Part shown: piece after piece, positions 5,207 through 7,417 of the stretch
Layout of the letters: each line of letters opens with the position of its first letter
Numbering within the stretch: position 1 is the stretch's first letter
NCBI GenBank assembly: GCA_045535635.1
Contig: JAZSLZ010000096.1
Coordinates: forward strand, 1-7,417
DNA: 7,417 nt
Reading direction: 5' to 3'
Source of the DNA: RGIG8700 sp045535635
Lineage (GTDB): Bacteria > Bacillota > Clostridia > RGIG6154
The notes under the pieces: model-generated
What the model was told of the DNA's origin: nothing
The model's database searches: none
The model's input: only the letters and a program-made list of their open reading frames with translations
Program-made: the position numbers and the translations under genes

Positions 5207-5623
5207 ATGAAAAGGAAATTGTTTACAATTATAACAATAATCACGGTGTTAAGTATAGCGGTTACATACTTGGTGTATGCGCAGGCGGGAGATAACAACG
5301 ATCCAATTATTTCTTTAAGCTATCTCAAACAGGTCTTTGCACCTGAAGTAAAAGCGGAACTTACATTTAAAGTGGTGACAGTAGAAAAAGGAAAAACCGT
5401 AATTTGCGAAGCAGGAACAGAGGCTATTCAGAGAATGGGAACATCTTTGATTGTTGCAACAAAAAAAGGCGGAATTGCAGATGTAACGGCAGGTACTGAC
5501 CTTGCGGACCAAACAGCAACCCCATCTAACCATTTGCTTATTGTACCTGTTGCAGACGGCAGAGGCTTTAAAACAACAAGCGAGTGTATCTTTATGATTA
5601 AAGGTGATTATTCAATAAAATAA
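5207..5623 (+). CDS. Exported or membrane-anchored protein of unknown function, third gene of the mazEF operon
   Basis: The 138-residue product has a Sec-type N-terminus: MKRK, then a hydrophobic stretch at about 5-24, and a possible signal peptidase I site after AQA (25-27). It could also remain as a membrane anchor. The mature part starts DPIISLSYLKQVF and includes VEKGKTVICEAGTEAIQRMG, GGIADVTAGTDL (88-99), TPSNHLLIVPVADGRG (105-120) and the end FMIKGDYSIK. I recognise this pattern as recurring in unnamed secreted Clostridial proteins but know no function. The ATG at 5207 has GGGAGGT (5194-5200) 6 nt upstream, inside the end of mazF; a longer reading from 5192 would begin on that binding site. 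It sits 2 bp after mazF and ends just before a terminator, so it is probably cotranscribed with the toxin-antitoxin pair. Confidence 0.85.
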   Translation: MKRKLFTIITIITVLSIAVTYLVYAQAGDNNDPIISLSYLKQVFAPEVKAELTFKVVTVEKGKTVICEAGTEAIQRMGTSLIVATKKGGIADVTAGTDLADQTATPSNHLLIVPVADGRGFKTTSECIFMIKGDYSIK

Positions 5624-5630
5624 GATGTAA

Positions 5631-5660
5631 AAAAGGAAGCTTTAATTAAAGCTTCCTTTT
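5631..5660. terminator. Bidirectional terminator, 30-bp perfect palindrome
   Basis: Positions 5631-5660 form a perfect palindrome, AAAAGGAAGCTTTAA followed by its reverse complement. It lies 7 bp after the exported-protein gene and 5 bp after the end of the convergent minus-strand gene, so it can stop both. The T tract is 4 nt on the plus strand and 6 nt on the minus strand, so it should be stronger for the minus-strand gene. Confidence 0.9.
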
Positions 5661-5665
5661 GTGTA

Positions 5666-6226
5666 TTACGCAAGAACTTCGCCGTTTGCATCAAATAACG
5701 GCAACTGTCCCAAAACGCTGATGTCCTTTCTATCAATAGCATCACCTTCGGCTAAAACTGCAAGTTTTCCAGCAATTTCCCCACCTGCTTTTTTTACAAG
5801 CTCTTCAATTGCGGCAAGTGATTCGCCTGTTGAAATAACATCGTCAACTATAAGAACCTTTTTGCCCTTAAGCATATTTACTTCTTTTTCACCGATATAA
5901 AGCTTCTGCTCGTGCTGAGTTGTGATGGAGTTTACTGAAACCTCAAGAGGATTTTTCATATAAACTTTAACACCTTTTCTTGCAATGATATATTCATTTT
6001 GACCGCTTTGTCTTGCCATTTCGTGAATAAGAGGAATGCTTTTTGCTTCGGCTGTAATCATAATATCATACTTTGGTGCAATCTTTAAAAGTGCTTCTGC
6101 ACATTTTACGGTAAGCTCCACATCGCCAAAAAGAATGAACGCTGCGATTTTAAGGCTATCGCTGACAGGAAATAACTCTAAATCTCTTTTTATTCCTGCA
6201 ACGCTGATTTCGTATGTAGCTTTCAT
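5666..6226 (-). CDS. Purine-type PRPP phosphoribosyltransferase (Apt/Xpt-related)
   Basis: A type I phosphoribosyltransferase of 186 residues, most likely salvaging a purine base by transfer of ribose 5-phosphate from PRPP. The PRPP-binding loop VLIVDDVISTGES is at 124-136, with the two acidic residues D128/D129. Other parts match the COG0503 group: MITAEAKSIPLIHEMARQSG at 56-75 (flexible region and base pocket), IARKGVKVYM at 81-90 and GKLAVLAEGDAIDR near 153-166. The base (adenine, xanthine or another) cannot be decided from sequence, so I give no symbol; adenine is a common automatic annotation. The ATG ends at 6226 with AAAGGG (complement of 6235-6240) 8 nt upstream, and a strong promoter follows further out. 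The leader is only about 20 nt, so there is no purine riboswitch. It is convergent with the mazEF operon and divergent from the WYL regulator. Confidence 0.88.
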   Translation of the reverse strand: MKATYEISVAGIKRDLELFPVSDSLKIAAFILFGDVELTVKCAEALLKIAPKYDIMITAEAKSIPLIHEMARQSGQNEYIIARKGVKVYMKNPLEVSVNSITTQHEQKLYIGEKEVNMLKGKKVLIVDDVISTGESLAAIEELVKKAGGEIAGKLAVLAEGDAIDRKDISVLGQLPLFDANGEVLA

Positions 6227-6253
6227 AATATCAACCCTTTCTTGAACAAAAAA

Positions 6254-6282
6254 ATTTTATCACAATTGAATAAAAAAGTCAA
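6254..6282 (-). promoter_or_regulatory. Promoter of the phosphoribosyltransferase gene
   Basis: Read on the minus strand, TTGACT (6282-6277) and TAAAAT (6259-6254) are 17 bp apart, and TGA just before the -10 gives an extended -10 element. Transcription would start near 6247, leaving about 20 nt before the start codon. Confidence 0.8.
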
Positions 6283-6285
6283 TTG
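6263..6285. promoter_or_regulatory. CAATTGA/TCAATTG inverted repeat: candidate operator
   Basis: CAATTGA (6263-6269) and TCAATTG (6279-6285) form a 7-bp inverted repeat with a 9-bp A-rich spacer; the arm centres are 16 bp apart. The right arm overlaps the -35 box of the minus-strand promoter and the left arm lies in its spacer. Occupancy would block the phosphoribosyltransferase promoter. The divergent WYL regulator is the obvious candidate binder, by position only. The region is AT-rich, so chance is possible. Confidence 0.45.
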
Positions 6286-6335
6286 CAATAGACAAAACAG
6301 ACAAAATGTATTATTATATATATGAGGTGGTGACA

Positions 6336-7316
6336 ATGGCAAAGGGTACAAACCAAAAATTAAAGCTTTTATATATTGCAAAATATTTTATGGAAAACAC
6401 AGACGAAAATCATTATGTTACAGTCCCTGAATTGATAGAATATTTAGCGTCAAAAGATATAAGTGCCGAAAGAAAGGCAATTTATGATGATATAGAATGT
6501 CTTAAATTGTTTGGTCTTGATATTTGTGCAGAAAAATCAAAAACATATAATTATTATCTTGCCTCAAGAGAGTTTGAAACCCCTGAGCTTAAGCTTTTGG
6601 TTGATACTGTTCAGGCATCAAAGTTTATAACAGTTAAGAAGAGCCTTGAGCTTATAAAGAAACTGGAAACTCTTACAAGCAAGGCAGGAGCAAGTATTTT
6701 AAACCGTCAGGTATTTGTGCTTGACCGTGCAAAAACAGAAAATGAACATATATACTATAATGTAGATAAAATACACGAGGCTATTCTTTCGGATAAACAG
6801 ATATGCTTTAAATATTATGAGTGGGGCATTGATAAAAAGAAGCATTTCAGAAAAGATGGAGGCTTTTACAAGGAAGCACCTGTTGCTCTTACATATAGTG
6901 ATGAGAATTATTATCTTATAACATACAAGGAAAAATATAATTCTTATGTCCATTACAGAGTTGACAAAATGGAGCAGACCTTTATTTCAGAGGAAAAAAG
7001 AAATCTACCTGATGAAAAGTTTGATTTGCCGTCCTATGCAAAAAAGACTTTTTCAATGTATAGGGGAGAAGAAACAAAAACAACGGTGGAATTTGACAAA
7101 TCTCTTGTTGGCGTTGTTATTGACCGTTTTGGAACAGATGTTTCAATTGTACCATCAGGAGAAACATTTACGGCGTATCTTAATGTTGCGGTAAGTCAAC
7201 ATTTTTATTCATGGCTTACTGGCTTTGGTGACAGGGCAAAAATCATTTCACCTGAATATGTTAAAGAGGAATTTATAAATCATCTTAATAAAATAGTTGA
7301 AAAATACGGACAGTAA
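6336..7316 (+). CDS. WYL-domain transcriptional regulator (HTH-WYL-WCX)
   Basis: The 326-residue product has the three-part architecture of WYL regulators. An N-terminal winged helix (about 5-75) includes TVPELIEYLASKDISAERKAIYDDIECLKLFGLDI, the DeoR/HTH-11-like DNA-binding part. After a helical linker the WYL domain (about 140-215) follows, with APVALTYSDENYYLITYKEK and HYRVDKM; here the name-giving W-Y-L triplet reads YYL. A WCX extension covers about 247-322 (TTVEFDKSLVGVVIDRFG and SWLTGFGDRAKIISPEYV). WYL domains sense ligands, including nucleic-acid pieces or nucleotides in some cases; the ligand here is unknown. The ATG at 6336 has GAGGTG (6324-6329) 6 nt upstream, which rejects a longer reading from 6306. 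It is divergent from the phosphoribosyltransferase gene with 109 bp between them, so it may control that gene, itself, or distant targets. No clear plus-strand promoter with proper spacing was found upstream. Confidence 0.92.
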   Translation: MAKGTNQKLKLLYIAKYFMENTDENHYVTVPELIEYLASKDISAERKAIYDDIECLKLFGLDICAEKSKTYNYYLASREFETPELKLLVDTVQASKFITVKKSLELIKKLETLTSKAGASILNRQVFVLDRAKTENEHIYYNVDKIHEAILSDKQICFKYYEWGIDKKKHFRKDGGFYKEAPVALTYSDENYYLITYKEKYNSYVHYRVDKMEQTFISEEKRNLPDEKFDLPSYAKKTFSMYRGEETKTTVEFDKSLVGVVIDRFGTDVSIVPSGETFTAYLNVAVSQHFYSWLTGFGDRAKIISPEYVKEEFINHLNKIVEKYGQ

Positions 7317-7333
7317 ACACTACTGTCCGTTTT
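7306..7333 (+). terminator. Intrinsic terminator of the WYL regulator gene
   Basis: A 9-bp perfect stem (acggacagt, 7306-7314, with actgtccgt, 7322-7330) has a 7-nt loop and is followed by a short T run (7330-7333). The left arm includes the last codons and the first base of the stop codon of the WYL gene. The T tract is short, so termination may be partial. Confidence 0.75.
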
Positions 7334-7398
7334 ATCACCCACATAGTGTGTTAAACTCTAATCAAGGTAAGAGAAACAAACACGAAAGGGTGGTATTT

Positions 7399-7417
7399 AT
7401 GAAAAATAATTTTAAAA
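7399..7417 (+). CDS. Start of an unidentified gene, cut by the window end
   Basis: ATG at 7399 opens MKNNFK before the window ends. A strong Shine-Dalgarno-like stretch (AAAGGGTGGT, 7385-7394) lies 4 nt upstream, which is the main support. A weak extended -10-like element (TGTTAAACT, 7349-7357) is present without a convincing -35. Too little is visible to suggest a product. Confidence 0.6.

Noticed and set aside
5661..6245. Plus-strand open frames opposite the phosphoribosyltransferase gene
   Set aside because: They are antisense to a clearly conserved protein and have serine/phenylalanine-rich content typical of shadow frames.
6227..6253. Purine riboswitch upstream of the phosphoribosyltransferase
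   Set aside because: The predicted leader is only about 20 nt, far too short for a purine aptamer, and no aptamer core is visible.
6306..6335. Start of the WYL gene at ATG 6306
   Set aside because: No binding site precedes it, while GAGGTG is ideally placed for ATG 6336; the extra residues are low-complexity tyrosine-rich sequence.

Overview
The window looks like chromosomal DNA from a low-GC member of the Clostridia (Bacillota). The signs are AT-rich third codon positions, strong GGAGG-type ribosome binding sites, a TTG/GTG start, a Bacillus/Clostridium-type MazEF pair next to alr, and sigma-A-like promoters with 17-bp spacers. I cannot name a species from sequence alone.

Layout. Positions 1-1803 are the distal end of the ribosomal alpha operon: the 3' part of rpsD (S4), then rpoA and rplQ (L17), closed by a clear intrinsic terminator. 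Positions 1804-1987 hold that terminator, a short heptamer tandem repeat, a second terminator-like hairpin and a promoter. From this promoter a compact operon reads a small two-helix membrane protein (1988-2488), the NAD(P)HX dehydratase nnrD (2490-3323) and alanine racemase alr (to 4469). No terminator is visible after alr. A second strong promoter at 4509-4537, whose -10 box is embedded in a 41-bp inverted repeat, drives a ribbon-helix-helix antitoxin, an overlapping MazF endoribonuclease toxin and, 2 bp further on, an unnamed exported protein (to 5623). A 30-bp perfect palindrome separates this operon from a convergent purine-type phosphoribosyltransferase on the minus strand (5666-6226). 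That gene is divergent from a WYL-domain transcription regulator (6336-7316), and the shared intergenic region holds a CAATTGA/TCAATTG inverted repeat next to the minus-strand promoter. The window ends with the first codons of another gene at 7399.

How the genes may work together. The left third is core transcription and translation. The middle joins metabolite repair (NnrD), D-alanine supply for peptidoglycan (Alr) and an autoregulated mRNA-cleaving toxin-antitoxin module; alr-mazEF adjacency is known from Bacillus, so the arrangement is conserved rather than new. The least explained elements are the exported third gene of the mazEF operon and the putative operators at the mazEF promoter and at the phosphoribosyltransferase/WYL divergent promoter region. 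I saw no CRISPR array, tRNA, rRNA, transposase or phage gene, and nothing that clearly amounts to a previously undescribed system.
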